This document shows positions 35,336-44,617 of a DNA stretch of 64,000 bases, piece after piece. Source of the stretch: an uncultured Oscillospiraceae bacterium (lineage in GTDB: Bacteria > Bacillota > Clostridia > Oscillospirales > Oscillospiraceae). A program made the translations under genes and the position numbers. The stretch covers positions 34,058 to 98,057 of the forward strand of contig CAJTYO010000004.1 of the NCBI GenBank assembly GCA_910584045.1, in the 5' to 3' direction. How positions within the stretch are numbered: position 1 is the first letter of the stretch; each line of letters opens with the position of its first letter. The notes under the pieces were generated by a model that made no database searches, was not told where the DNA came from, and was given only the letters and a program-made list of their open reading frames with translations.

Positions 35336-36187
35336 TCAACTATAGCTGACAAAGGCGAACCGCCCGCCGTCCGGGGACCAGGAGTTGACGTTGATGGTCC
35401 CCTGTCCGCCAAAGAGGTCCAGCAGTTTCCGGGCGTTCTCCCCGTCGCTGTCCATGGCCCACAGCTCCACCTGCTTGTCCGGCAGGTGCTCCCAGGGCTC
35501 CAGATCCCCCTTCAGGAAGACCAGGTACACCACCGTCCGCCCGTCCGGGGACAGGTGGGGGAACCAGCAGTTGCTGTCGGTGTGGGTCATCCGCTTCAGG
35601 CCGCCCCCGTCCCGGTCCATACGCCAAATCTGCATAAGCCCTGAGCGGGTGCTGTTGAACCAGATGTGCCGCCCGTCGGGGGAGTACTCCGGACCGTCGT
35701 TGTAGCCCAGGCCGTCGGTGAGCCGCACCTCCGGCCCGCCGGCGGCGGGAATGGTGTAGATGTCAATCCGGTTCTCCCCGTCCGCCGGGTCGGGGCGGAA
35801 GGCGCAGTAGACCAGCTCATCGTTTACGGACCAGCCGTGGAGATAGGAGGGGAGCTTCTCCGTCACCAGCCGGGGTGCGCCGCCCTCTATGGGGAGGATG
35901 TAAATCTGGGAGGAGTGGGGACTGGCGCTGTGGCAGCTGATAGCCAGAAAGCGGTTGTCCGGGGAGGGCACGTGGTCATTGTTGCACCGCACGCACGCCC
36001 CTGTGTCCACTAATGTCTCCTCGTCCCGGGACAGGCTGTATCGCCAAATGCGCCCCTGGGCGTTATAGAGGAGGGCGTCCCCATCCCGCAGCCAGTTGGG
36101 CGCCTCAATAATTCTATCAAAGGTCCGCACCGCCCTCCGCTCTCCGGAGGTCATATCATAGATTTCCAAAATACTCCGCCCGCTCAT
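35336..36187 (-). CDS. TolB/oligogalacturonate-lyase-like beta-propeller protein
   Basis: 283 residues built from repeated propeller blades of the WD40/PD40 type (SPDNRFLAIS, YSPDGRHIWFNSTRSG, LSPDGRTVVYLVF, WSPDGGRFAFVSY). No signal peptide or membrane span is visible, so it is probably cytoplasmic. RBS AAAGGAGA before the ATG, which lies 17 bases after the stop of the oxidoreductase gene, so the two are co-transcribed. Cytoplasmic PD40 propellers include oligogalacturonate lyases, but the catalytic metal ligands of that family cannot be confirmed here. Function is left open. Confidence 0.7.
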   Translation of the reverse strand: MSGRSILEIYDMTSGERRAVRTFDRIIEAPNWLRDGDALLYNAQGRIWRYSLSRDEETLVDTGACVRCNNDHVPSPDNRFLAISCHSASPHSSQIYILPIEGGAPRLVTEKLPSYLHGWSVNDELVYCAFRPDPADGENRIDIYTIPAAGGPEVRLTDGLGYNDGPEYSPDGRHIWFNSTRSGLMQIWRMDRDGGGLKRMTHTDSNCWFPHLSPDGRTVVYLVFLKGDLEPWEHLPDKQVELWAMDSDGENARKLLDLFGGQGTINVNSWSPDGGRFAFVSYS

Positions 36188-36203
36188 AGCCGTGTCTCCT
36201 TTC

Positions 36204-37391
36204 TCAGTCCATCAGGGACCGTTCCGCATCGCCCCGCATTCCCCCGAAGATGGAGGAGTAGAAGCCCGAGGGCAGGGGCTCCATCACGAATCGGGACCGG
36301 GGCTCGTAGGTCCCGCCGGTCCGGGCGGCCTCCTCCATGCCGAAGAGGACCTCCTGGCAGTGGAGGCCGTACATCCCGCCGCAGCGGGCGCTCCTCCGGC
36401 CCCGGCGGAGGGCCCAGGCCAGCTCCGCCGCCCCCACGCCCCGGTGTCCGCCCTCTCCGCCGAAGCCGTCCGCCTCCGGCAGGCTTTGCCCATCGTAGCC
36501 GTGGGTGAAGGGGAGGACGCACGCTCCGCTCTCCGGACGGACGAGGGTGACGGGGCCGTTGAAGGTGTTGGGGTCTCCCAGCTTCAAAATGCCCTCGGAG
36601 CCAAAGATGGTGAAGACGTGCTGCTGGGCGTTGACGGTGCTGCCGTCAAAGAGCACGCTGGCCAGCACGCCGCTCTCAAAGCGCAGAGAGGCGGAGATGA
36701 GGCCGCTGCCCGGAATCCGAAATCCCTCGCCGTCCCCTGCTGTCCAGAGGAGCTCCGGCTCGTGGAAGGGAGATGGTGCGCCGAAGGCCCGCACCGCCGC
36801 CACCGGTCCCAGCAGGGCCAGCAGCGCCCCCACGTAGTATACCCCCACGTCGTAGGGCAGAGATCCGCCGCTCCCCCGCAGCATTTGGAAAATCTCCGCA
36901 TTGAGGGACTGGTTCCGGTTGATGCAAACCTGACAGGAGGTCACCCGGCCGATGAGGCCCGCGTCCAGCGCTTTCCGGGCGGTCTGAACGCCCGCACCCA
37001 GCACCGTGTCCGGAGCGGCGCCCAGCAGGAGTCCCCGGGTCTCGGCCAGCTCCGTCAGCTCCCGGGACTGCTCCAGGTTCGCGGTGAGGATCTTTTCGGT
37101 GAAAACGTGCTTGCCCGCCTCCAGCATCTGTCGGATGACCTCGTAGTGGGTTTCCGGCGGGGTCAGGTTGACCGCCAGTTCGATTTCCGGGTCGGCGGCG
37201 ATCTCATCCAGGGTCATCACCCGCCCGACGCCGTACCGGGCCGCCTTCTCCTCCGCCTTGGAGCGGGTGCGGTTGCACAGGGCGGTCAGATCAATGATGG
37301 AGAAGAGCTGGGACAGGCTGCGGATATAGACGCCGCTGATGCTGCCGCAGCCGATGACGGCGGTTTTAACAGGGGCGTACCCCGTTGCCAT
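36204..37391 (-). CDS. Gfo/Idh/MocA-family oxidoreductase
   Basis: 395 residues. N-terminal NAD(P)-binding motif AVIGCGSISGVYIRSL (about 11-26), then HVFTEKILTANLEQ at the position of the family's EKP motif (Pro replaced by Ile), and the C-terminal alpha/beta substrate domain from about 130. GGAGG lies 9 bases before the ATG. It pairs with the downstream propeller gene and lies just after the pgi terminator. Known members oxidise or reduce sugars, inositols and their derivatives. The changed EKP proline and unknown neighbours prevent a substrate call. Confidence 0.85.
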   Translation of the reverse strand: MATGYAPVKTAVIGCGSISGVYIRSLSQLFSIIDLTALCNRTRSKAEEKAARYGVGRVMTLDEIAADPEIELAVNLTPPETHYEVIRQMLEAGKHVFTEKILTANLEQSRELTELAETRGLLLGAAPDTVLGAGVQTARKALDAGLIGRVTSCQVCINRNQSLNAEIFQMLRGSGGSLPYDVGVYYVGALLALLGPVAAVRAFGAPSPFHEPELLWTAGDGEGFRIPGSGLISASLRFESGVLASVLFDGSTVNAQQHVFTIFGSEGILKLGDPNTFNGPVTLVRPESGACVLPFTHGYDGQSLPEADGFGGEGGHRGVGAAELAWALRRGRRSARCGGMYGLHCQEVLFGMEEAARTGGTYEPRSRFVMEPLPSGFYSSIFGGMRGDAERSLMD

Positions 37392-37425
37392 ATGAAGCGC
37401 CTCCTTCCTTTGTTCCTGTTCTATA

Positions 37426-37458
37426 AAGTCCGCAAGGCGGACCTCGCCTTGCGGACTT
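37426..37458 (-). terminator. terminator after pgi
   Basis: A 14-bp perfect stem (AAGTCCGCAAGGCG with CGCCTTGCGGACTT) with a five-base loop lies just downstream of pgi. On the minus strand it is followed by TATAG. Confidence 0.85.
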
Positions 37459-37471
37459 CATGAATTACAAG

Positions 37472-38794
37472 TTATCTGCCCAGCTTCGCCCGGAGCTCCG
37501 CTCCCATGTCCTCATAGCCGGGCTTGCCCAGCAGGGCGAACATATTCTTCTTGTAGGCCTCCACCCCCGGCTGGTCAAAGGGATTGACCCCCAGCAGGTA
37601 GCCGCTCAGGCCGCAGGCGTACTCGAAGAAGTAGATCAGCTCGCCGCAGGTATAGGCGTTGATCTCCCCGGCGCGGATGATCAGGTTGGGCACGCCGCCT
37701 TCCACATGGGCCAGCAGGGTGCCGTCCATAGCCTGGGTGGCGATGAAGTCCATATCCTTCCCGGCCAGGAAGTTCAGCCCGTCCCCATCGGCCTCGTCCC
37801 GGGGCACGCACAGCTGGCTGGCGCTCTTGCCGAAGCGAATGACCGTCTCGATCATGATGCGCTCCCCCTGCTGGATATACTGCCCCATGGAGTGCAGGTC
37901 GGCGGTGAACTCCACGCTGGCGGGGAAGAGGCCTTTGCCCTCCTTGCCCTCGCTCTCGCCGTACAGCTGCTTCCACCACTCGGCGAAAAACCGGGCCCGG
38001 GGCTCATAAGCGGCCAGAATTTCGATCTTCTTGCCCTGGGCGTAGAGGTCGCTGCGGGCGGCGGCATACTGCCAGGCGGGGTTGTTCTCCAGGCCCGCCT
38101 TCCGGCAGGTCTCCATCATATCCGCCGCGCCCTTCATCAACTGGTCCAGGTCGATGCCCGCCACGGCGATGGGCAGCAGGCCCACGGCGGTGAGCACGCT
38201 GTAGCGCCCGCCCACGTCGTCGGGGACCACGTAGGTGTCATAGCCCTCGGCGTCAGCCAGGGACTTGAGGGCCCCCCGGGCTTTGTCGGTGGTGGCATAG
38301 GTGCGGGCGGCGGCTCCGGCCTTGCCGTACTTCTCCTCCAGCTTGGCCTTGAAGAAGCGGAAGGCCACGGCGGGCTCGGTGGTAGTGCCGGACTTGGAGA
38401 TGACGTTGACGGAGAAGTCGTCGTCGCCAATGAGGGCGAAAATTTCCTCCAGAGCGTCGCCGCTCAGCCCGTTGCCTGCGAAGTAGATGTTGGGCGTGTT
38501 CTTCTTTTTGAGGTTGTAGTTGTTCGACTCCAGCAGCTCGATGACCGCCCGGGCCCCCAGATAGCTGCCGCCGATGCCGATGACCACCAGGGCCTTGCTG
38601 TCGGACTGGATCTTTTTCGCGGCGGCCTGGATGCGCTCGTACTCCGCCTTGTCATAGTCCCGGGGGAGGTTGACCCAGCCCACGAAGTCATTGCCGCGGC
38701 CGGAGGCCTCCTGGAGCCAGGTGTGGGCCTGCTGGAGGCCCTGGGCGTATTTCTCCGCCTGGGCGGAGCTGCTGGTGAGGTCTACATGAAGCAT
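37472..38794 (-). CDS. pgi: glucose-6-phosphate isomerase
   Basis: 440 residues, the usual Firmicutes length. SIS-domain motifs are VVIGIGGSYLGARAVIELL (about 74-92) and VNVISKSGTTTEPAVAFRFF, with the later GERIMIETVIRFGKS and FDQPGVEAYKKNMFALLG. TAAGGAGG precedes the ATG, and a promoter is seen at 38844-38872. It converts glucose-6-phosphate to fructose-6-phosphate in the cytoplasm, receiving sugar released by the neighbouring galactosidases and perhaps imported sugar phosphate. Confidence 0.97.
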   Translation of the reverse strand: MLHVDLTSSSAQAEKYAQGLQQAHTWLQEASGRGNDFVGWVNLPRDYDKAEYERIQAAAKKIQSDSKALVVIGIGGSYLGARAVIELLESNNYNLKKKNTPNIYFAGNGLSGDALEEIFALIGDDDFSVNVISKSGTTTEPAVAFRFFKAKLEEKYGKAGAAARTYATTDKARGALKSLADAEGYDTYVVPDDVGGRYSVLTAVGLLPIAVAGIDLDQLMKGAADMMETCRKAGLENNPAWQYAAARSDLYAQGKKIEILAAYEPRARFFAEWWKQLYGESEGKEGKGLFPASVEFTADLHSMGQYIQQGERIMIETVIRFGKSASQLCVPRDEADGDGLNFLAGKDMDFIATQAMDGTLLAHVEGGVPNLIIRAGEINAYTCGELIYFFEYACGLSGYLLGVNPFDQPGVEAYKKNMFALLGKPGYEDMGAELRAKLGR

Positions 38795-38843
38795 AGAAAA
38801 ATCCTCCTTAGGTAGTTGAGTGGAAAATAGTTCCGATAACAGC

Positions 38844-38872
38844 AGTATATCATTTCATCGCCGGTTGGGCAA
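38844..38872 (-). promoter_or_regulatory. predicted promoter of pgi
   Basis: Minus strand: TTGCCC (38872-38867), a 17-base spacer, TATACT (38849-38844), about 50 bases before the ATG. Confidence 0.65.
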
Positions 38873-38893
38873 GAGAAATATCGCGTCCTCCCG

Positions 38894-41800
38894 TCAGGGC
38901 ATCCCCACGCCCTTAAACCGGAAGCGGAAGGTCATCTCCTCCTCCGGCAGCAGGTACTCGGGCCGGGGCTTTGACCCCCAGCTGTCGTCTCCGCCCAGTC
39001 CCATCTGCATGGCGGAGACCCGGACCGCCGTGCGGTGGACGGCGGGCAGCTCATGGGGATGGGCGGCGTACTCCAGCTCGTGGGGGGTCCAGGGCAGGGC
39101 GGAGAACTCCATCTGATCTCCCTCGAACAGCAGCCCCAGTCCGCTCGCGTCGGTGACGGAGGCCCAGCGGACGGCGGTGTGGTTGCCGCACTCCTGGGGC
39201 GTCAGATTAGGAGCCATGCTCTCCTCGGCGGTGGAGGTCCAGATCCCCAGCTTCCCGCCCTTTTTCCGGTCGCAGTAGGTGGCCTCCGGTCCGGGTCCGT
39301 ACCAGCGCAGGCGGTTAAAGTCCGCGTCCATCTGGAACATCACGCCGAACTCCGGCGCGGGTCCCAGCACCCTGGGCGCGCCGGAGGACAGGGCGGCCTC
39401 CACCGTGCCGTCGGGGAACACCCGGTATGTCAGGACGCAGCTGCTCCTGGGTGTGGTGGGCATGTGGCAGGTGTAGGACATCTCCACCCAGTTCTCCCCC
39501 CGCTGGACGGTCCAGGCCTGCTCGCCGGGCTTGAGCCCGTCGGGGTTCTGGTTGATGGGGTACAGACTGGCGATTTTCCACTGGGCGTACCGCGCGGGGG
39601 CCTTGCAGCCCCGGTCGTTGGCGGTGGGGGCCCGCCAGAAGTTGGGCTGGGGCATGGCCCGGAGCAGCTCCCGGCCGCCGTAGCGGTAGGAGAGCATCCC
39701 GCCCATGGTCTTGGAGAAGAGAATGTGGAAACTCTCCCCCCGGACTCCCAGGTTCCACTGGCTGTCGATGATCTCCAGAGGTCCCTTTTCCGGCTCCGCC
39801 TTTGGCAGCGCTCCGCCGCACCACTGTCCGAAAGCTGTCTCGTGGCCCTTCTTTCCCCAGCTCTCGTCCCGGCGCAGGCGGAAGGAGACGATGACGGCAT
39901 ACTCCGTATCCAGCCGCTCCGGCCACAGGGGCAGGTCATAGGTCCGGCTCTCCCCCGGGGGCACGCCGGTTTCCATGGGCCTCTCCTCCAGCAGCGCACC
40001 CTCCCGGTACAGTTGGACTACGCAGTCAAATTCCCCGCTGCCGGTGAAGAGGTGGCGGTTGACCACCTCCGCTTTCCCGTCCGCGATGTGAACCTGCAGA
40101 TTCTGATAGAGGTACTTAACCTCCTGCATTTTGGGCGTGGGAGCCCGGCGCAGGCTGTCCACAATGCCGTCGCCGCTGAAGTCTCCGTCGTGGGGCCGGT
40201 CGCCGAAGTCGCCGCCGTAGCCCTGGTATTTAAGCCCATACCGGTCCTTCACCGTGAGGGCCTGATCGATATAGTCCCAGATAAAGCCCCCCTGATAGGC
40301 CGGGACCTCGTCCGCCAGACGGATATACACATCCTGCCCCCCGAAGGAGCTGCCCATGGCGTGGGCGTACTCGCAGGAGACGGCGGGCCGGGAGGAGTCC
40401 TTTTCCAGAGCGGCGCGGATGCTCTCGGCGGACCAGTACATATTGCTGAAAATATCGCTGGTCCCGGCATAGGCCGGGTCGTGGACCACGCTCTCATAGT
40501 GCACCGGCCGCGTGTCCATCCGCCGGAAGTAGTTGGATGCGGCCAGCAGGTTGTCCCCGCTGAAGGACTCGTTGCCGCAGGACCAGATGAGCACGCTGGG
40601 CCGGTTTCGGTCCCGTCGGAGCATGGCCTCCGCCCGGGCCAGGACCGCCTCCCGCCACTGCGGCGCGCTGCCGGGGATGTGGTCCTCTCTGGCCAGGCGG
40701 CCTGTCATGACCATCTCCCACGCGCCGTGGGACTCCAGGTTCATCTCGTCGATGACATAGATGCCGTACTTGTCGCACAGGCGGTAGAAAAAGCTCTGGT
40801 TGGGGTAGTGGCTGGTGCGGACGGCGTTGATGTTGTTCCGCTTCATGGTTACGATGTCCAGCTCGGTTTCCGCCTCGGTGACACAGCGGCCATGGGCGGA
40901 GGAGAACTCGTGGCGGTTCACGCCGCGGAAAAGGATACGTCTGCCGTTGAGCAGCATCAGCCCGTCCTTGATCTCAAACCGGCGCAGGCCCACCTGCTCC
41001 GTCACCGTCTCCGTCAGCGCGCCGTTCTCATCAAACACCTCGATCACCAGACCGTACAGGTTGGGCTTCTCCGCGCTCCAGAGCCTGGGGGCGTCTACGG
41101 GCAGGACGGCCTCCCCCTCCGCCGGGAGGGGGATTTCGGCGCCCGCAATCTGCCGCTCCCCGTCATACAGGCGGCACGCGGCATGGCCCCGGCCCGCGGC
41201 CTCCATGGAGATCCGGACCTCGCCGGAGGCGAAATCGTCCGAGAGGGGCGTAGTGATCTTCATATCCCGCACGTGGACTGCCGGCACGGCGTACAGGAAT
41301 ACCTCCCGGAAGAGGCCGGAGAAGCGGAAGAAGTCCTGGTCCTCCATCCAGCTGGCGTTGGTGTACTGGAATACCTGGGCGGCCAGCTTGTTCTCCCCGG
41401 GGACGAGGAACTCTGTCAGCTCAAACTCCGAGGGGGTGAAGCCGTCCTCGCCGTAGCCGACGTAGCGCCCGTTGCACCACACCGCCAGGCCGCTCTCCGC
41501 CCCCTGGAAGGAGACAAATATCCGCTTCCCCGCCATACGCTCCGGCAGGGTGAAATATTTGACATAGCTCCCCACGGCGTTGTACCGCTCCGGTATCTCC
41601 CCCGGCTTCACGTCCTCCACCCCGTTCCAGGGGTACTGCACGTTCACATACTGGGGCCGCCCATAGCCCTGGAGCTGGATGTGGGCGGGCACGGGGATAA
41701 CGTCCCACCCTCGGCAGTCCACGTCCGATCCGAAAAATCCGGGGACGGTCCCCTGGACATTCTCTGCGTAATGAAAGAACCAGTCCCCGCAGAGGGAGAA

Positions 41801-41908
41801 CCTGGGGGACCCCTCCGGAAGGACGTACATATGGTCGGAGTGGGGCGGCTGGCGGTTGTCCTGGAAAAATTCCGGGGATTTTGTCAGCGCGTAGTTGAAT
41901 TCCTTCAT
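38894..41908 (-). CDS. lacZ: beta-galactosidase, glycoside hydrolase family 2 (LacZ type)
   Basis: 1,004 residues, close to the E. coli enzyme length. The five-domain layout starts with a jelly-roll region (LCGDWFFHYAENVQG, VPAHIQLQGYGRPQYVNVQYPW). The TIM barrel carries RTSHYPNQSFFYRLCDKYGIYV, the acid/base Glu in IWSCGNESFSGDN and the nucleophile Glu in AVSCEYAHAMGSS. A C-terminal beta-sandwich follows (RWYGPGPEATYCDRKKGGKLG). No signal peptide. GGAGGAAGT precedes the ATG at 41908, which overlaps the alpha-galactosidase stop (ATGA), so longer starts are rejected. It hydrolyses lactose and other beta-galactosides in the cytoplasm. Confidence 0.95.
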   Translation of the reverse strand: MKEFNYALTKSPEFFQDNRQPPHSDHMYVLPEGSPRFSLCGDWFFHYAENVQGTVPGFFGSDVDCRGWDVIPVPAHIQLQGYGRPQYVNVQYPWNGVEDVKPGEIPERYNAVGSYVKYFTLPERMAGKRIFVSFQGAESGLAVWCNGRYVGYGEDGFTPSEFELTEFLVPGENKLAAQVFQYTNASWMEDQDFFRFSGLFREVFLYAVPAVHVRDMKITTPLSDDFASGEVRISMEAAGRGHAACRLYDGERQIAGAEIPLPAEGEAVLPVDAPRLWSAEKPNLYGLVIEVFDENGALTETVTEQVGLRRFEIKDGLMLLNGRRILFRGVNRHEFSSAHGRCVTEAETELDIVTMKRNNINAVRTSHYPNQSFFYRLCDKYGIYVIDEMNLESHGAWEMVMTGRLAREDHIPGSAPQWREAVLARAEAMLRRDRNRPSVLIWSCGNESFSGDNLLAASNYFRRMDTRPVHYESVVHDPAYAGTSDIFSNMYWSAESIRAALEKDSSRPAVSCEYAHAMGSSFGGQDVYIRLADEVPAYQGGFIWDYIDQALTVKDRYGLKYQGYGGDFGDRPHDGDFSGDGIVDSLRRAPTPKMQEVKYLYQNLQVHIADGKAEVVNRHLFTGSGEFDCVVQLYREGALLEERPMETGVPPGESRTYDLPLWPERLDTEYAVIVSFRLRRDESWGKKGHETAFGQWCGGALPKAEPEKGPLEIIDSQWNLGVRGESFHILFSKTMGGMLSYRYGGRELLRAMPQPNFWRAPTANDRGCKAPARYAQWKIASLYPINQNPDGLKPGEQAWTVQRGENWVEMSYTCHMPTTPRSSCVLTYRVFPDGTVEAALSSGAPRVLGPAPEFGVMFQMDADFNRLRWYGPGPEATYCDRKKGGKLGIWTSTAEESMAPNLTPQECGNHTAVRWASVTDASGLGLLFEGDQMEFSALPWTPHELEYAAHPHELPAVHRTAVRVSAMQMGLGGDDSWGSKPRPEYLLPEEEMTFRFRFKGVGMP

Positions 41909-44091
41909 ACTTCCTCCAGTACGATCAGCTTCCCTAAGAAATCGCCCTTCATGGTGGGCAGCAGCAGCCCGCCGTACATCCATCCCGCGCCGGAGCGGAT
42001 CTCTCCGCTCTCGCTGGAGCGGTAGCGCTTCTCCTCATCCAGGCCCCGCAGAGCCAGCAGCACGCTCCGCCGCTGCTGGCGGCTCATGACGTGGACATAG
42101 TCGACCACGGCCACGCGCTTATCCTTGCTGACGGCCATCAGCGCGTCGTACTCCTGATTCTCCCCGTAGGAGGCGAGGCGGTAGTAGTCCCCTCCGTGGA
42201 ACACGGGGCCGTATTTCCGGTAGTTCTCCAGCTGGCCGGGTATCATATCCAGCTCCTCCCCGGTCAGCTTGGTCAGATCCAGCTCATACCCGAAGCACCC
42301 CGGCAGGGATACCAGCCCCCGGGTCTCGAAGGGGGTGACCCGCCCGTTGGTGTGGCTGGGACAGGCGGCCACATGGGCCCCCATGGTGGAGAGAGGATAG
42401 ATGAGGGCCGTGCCCTCCTGGATGCGCAGGCGGTCGATGGCGTCGGTGTTGTCGGAGGTCCAGATCTGGGGGCTGTAATACAGCATACCCGGGTCGAACC
42501 GTCCGCCGCCGCTGGCGCAGTTCTCCAGCAGCAGGTCGGGGAAGTCATGCAGCAGCCGCTCCTGGAGGTCGTATACCCCCAGCACGTACCGGTGGAAGAG
42601 CTCCCCCTGCCGGTCCGCCTCCAGGCAGAAGCCGGCCACATCCGTCAGGGACCGGTTCATATCCCACTTCACATACTCGATGTTGGCGGAGGAGAGCACC
42701 TTGTGCAGCTGGTCATAGACGCAGCGGCGAACCTCCTCCCGGGAGAGATCCAGCACCAGCTGGGTCCGGGAGAGCATGGGACTGCGCCCGGGGATCTGGA
42801 GGGCGTAGTCGGGGTGGGCGCGGAAGAGCTCCGAGTCGGGGGATACCATCTCCGGCTCCACCCACAGTCCGAACTTCATCCCCAGCTTGTTGATCTCGTC
42901 CGCCAGGCGCTTCAGTCCGCCGGGCAGCTTTTTCTCATTGACGAACCAGTCGCCCAGGCTGTTGTCGTCCGTGTTCCGGCAGCCGAACCACCCGTCGTCC
43001 AGCACCAGCATCTCGATGCCCCTGCCGGCGGCGGTGCGGGCGATGTCCAGCAGCTTGTCCGAGTCGAAGTCGAAGTAGGTGGCCTCCCAGTTGTTGACCA
43101 GGGAGGGCCGGGGCTTATCCCGCCAGGGGCCCCGGGTGAGGTGGCGGCGGTACAGGTCGTGGAGGGCGTGGGTCATGCCGTCCAGCCCGGTGCTGGAGTA
43201 GGCCAGCACCGCCTCCGGCGTCTGGAAGCTCTCCCCGGGCCCCAGCTTCCAGCCGAAGCTCTCCGTGTCGATGCCCATCACCACCCGGACCAGCTCCTGC
43301 TGGCGCATCTCCGCCTGGGCGATGAAGTTGCCGGAGTAGACGAAGTGCATGGCGTAGACCTGCCCGTGGCTCTGGTTGGCGTCGCGCTCCGCCAGGGCCA
43401 GGAAGGGCTGCTCCTGGTGGGAGGAGATGCCCCGCCGGGAGGACACGCCCTGCTTCCCCCAGCTGAGGGGCCGGCGGTTGATCATCCGCTCATAGGCCCA
43501 GCTGCCGTGGAGGGTGATGAGGTCGAAGCTCCGGTTGTCCATATCCAGGCAGGCGGAGAGGGCGGCGGTGAGACGCAGGGGCCGATCCCCGCAATTTTCG
43601 ATCCGTGCGCTGCGGCAAATGACGTCCAGATTCTCAAAGGCGGTGTACAGCAGGCTGACCTCCAGTCCCAGGGCCTCGTCCCGGCACCTTAGCTCCAGTG
43701 TCGCGCAGTCCTCCTGCCCGCCGTGCGTGGCGGGCAGGCCCGGCAGAGCGGGCTTGCCGCCGTAGATTTTGTGGGAGAGATAGGTCAGCCCGCAGACCCG
43801 GTGGCCCTCCTCGGTCTCCACTCGCAGGCAGCTCTCCCGGAAGTCCCCCAGCCCGTGGCAGGGGTACTCCAGGGGCAGCTCGTCCAGGACGTTGGTCTGC
43901 TGTCCGCTCTCCCGGAAGGGGAGGAATTGGGGGTTGACCCGCAGCAGATAGTTCATATTGTCGTCCGGAATTTTCCGTCCATAGTAGGCGTGGCAAACAA
44001 AGCCCATCTCGTCCACCAGGCTGATCAGATAGGTGGAGCCGGGGGTGTCCAGCCGGAATACCCGGGCCTCTTGATTGTATGAAATGCCCAT
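41905..44091 (-). CDS. alpha-galactosidase, glycoside hydrolase family 36
   Basis: 728 residues, typical of bacterial GH36 enzymes such as AgaN and RafA. Motifs include VLDDGWFGCRNTDDNSLGDW, WVEPEMVSPDSELFRAHPDYAL, the nucleophile region YVKWDMNRSLTD and the acid/base region PQIWTSDNTDAIDRLRIQ. No signal peptide, so cytoplasmic. Known activity: release of galactose from melibiose, raffinose and stachyose. The promoter at 44151-44179 and leader hairpin at 44115 precede it. Translation is coupled to lacZ downstream. No dedicated importer is adjacent, so galactosides must enter by a system elsewhere. Confidence 0.95.
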   Translation of the reverse strand: MGISYNQEARVFRLDTPGSTYLISLVDEMGFVCHAYYGRKIPDDNMNYLLRVNPQFLPFRESGQQTNVLDELPLEYPCHGLGDFRESCLRVETEEGHRVCGLTYLSHKIYGGKPALPGLPATHGGQEDCATLELRCRDEALGLEVSLLYTAFENLDVICRSARIENCGDRPLRLTAALSACLDMDNRSFDLITLHGSWAYERMINRRPLSWGKQGVSSRRGISSHQEQPFLALAERDANQSHGQVYAMHFVYSGNFIAQAEMRQQELVRVVMGIDTESFGWKLGPGESFQTPEAVLAYSSTGLDGMTHALHDLYRRHLTRGPWRDKPRPSLVNNWEATYFDFDSDKLLDIARTAAGRGIEMLVLDDGWFGCRNTDDNSLGDWFVNEKKLPGGLKRLADEINKLGMKFGLWVEPEMVSPDSELFRAHPDYALQIPGRSPMLSRTQLVLDLSREEVRRCVYDQLHKVLSSANIEYVKWDMNRSLTDVAGFCLEADRQGELFHRYVLGVYDLQERLLHDFPDLLLENCASGGGRFDPGMLYYSPQIWTSDNTDAIDRLRIQEGTALIYPLSTMGAHVAACPSHTNGRVTPFETRGLVSLPGCFGYELDLTKLTGEELDMIPGQLENYRKYGPVFHGGDYYRLASYGENQEYDALMAVSKDKRVAVVDYVHVMSRQQRRSVLLALRGLDEEKRYRSSESGEIRSGAGWMYGGLLLPTMKGDFLGKLIVLEEV

Positions 44092-44114
44092 TAAACAGTC
44101 CTCCGATAAAATTT

Positions 44115-44141
44115 GGCGGTCCTCCGGACGGGAGGGCCGCC
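44115..44141 (-). promoter_or_regulatory. GC-rich leader hairpin before the alpha-galactosidase gene
   Basis: GGCGGTCCTCC (44115-44125) pairs with GGAGGGCCGCC (44131-44141), 11 bp with one G-T. It lies between the promoter and the ribosome site, so it is either a leader structure or the terminator of the upstream cytidine deaminase gene. Confidence 0.55.
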
Positions 44142-44150
44142 GGCACTACG

Positions 44151-44179
44151 ATGATACGAGCTTTCCCACGCTCTGTCAA
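44151..44179 (-). promoter_or_regulatory. predicted promoter of the galactosidase operon
   Basis: Minus strand: TTGACA (44179-44174), a 17-base spacer, TATCAT (44156-44151). The -35 box overlaps the stop codon of cdd, so the galactosidase genes can be expressed apart from the nucleoside genes. Confidence 0.75.
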
Positions 44180-44616
44180 TCCCCAAAAGCGCCGTCCGCC
44201 GCCAGATTTCCCGGTCCGAAGCCCATGGGCATCAGCTCGGCCAGGGTAAAGACCTGATAGTCGTCCCTGCCGCTGGCCAAAATGATCTGAAAGGTTCCGG
44301 GATCGCAGAACTCCATCATCACTTGGCGGCACACGCCGCAGGGGGGCGTCAGCTCCGACAGCACGCCCTTGGGCCCGCCCACCACGCAGATGGCCCGGAA
44401 GCGCCGCTCTCCCTCGCTGACCGCCTTGAAGAAGGCGGTGCGCTCGGCGCAGTTGGAGGGTCCGTAGGCGGCGTTCTCGATGTTGCAGCCGGCGTAGATT
44501 TTCCCCTCAGCCGTCAGGAGAGCCGCCCCCACCTTGAAGTGGGAATAGGGGGTGTAGGCATAGGCCAGCTGCCCGATGGCCGCGTCAATCAGACGCTGGA
44601 TCTCCCGCTTTTCCAT
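44176..44616 (-). CDS. cdd: cytidine deaminase
   Basis: 146 residues, the normal size of tetrameric bacterial enzymes. Zinc/catalytic motif CAERTAFFKA (the HAE/CAE element) and PPCGVCRQVMMEFC with the two further Cys ligands. YTPYSHFKVGAALLT is the family N-terminal motif. The ATG at 44616 is chosen because GGAGG (44630-44626) is 9 bases upstream; an ATG at 44625 directly abuts that site. It begins 2 bases after the uridine phosphorylase stop. It deaminates cytidine and deoxycytidine to uridine forms for the phosphorylase encoded upstream. Confidence 0.96.
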   Translation of the reverse strand: MEKREIQRLIDAAIGQLAYAYTPYSHFKVGAALLTAEGKIYAGCNIENAAYGPSNCAERTAFFKAVSEGERRFRAICVVGGPKGVLSELTPPCGVCRQVMMEFCDPGTFQIILASGRDDYQVFTLAELMPMGFGPGNLAADGAFGD

Positions 44617-44617
44617 C

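Noticed and set aside
39035..42025. A 996-codon plus-strand open frame opposite lacZ
   Set aside because: It is the antisense shadow of a GC-rich gene with excellent GH2 catalytic motifs; its translation is rich in Val, Gly, His and Leu, has no ribosome site and matches no family.
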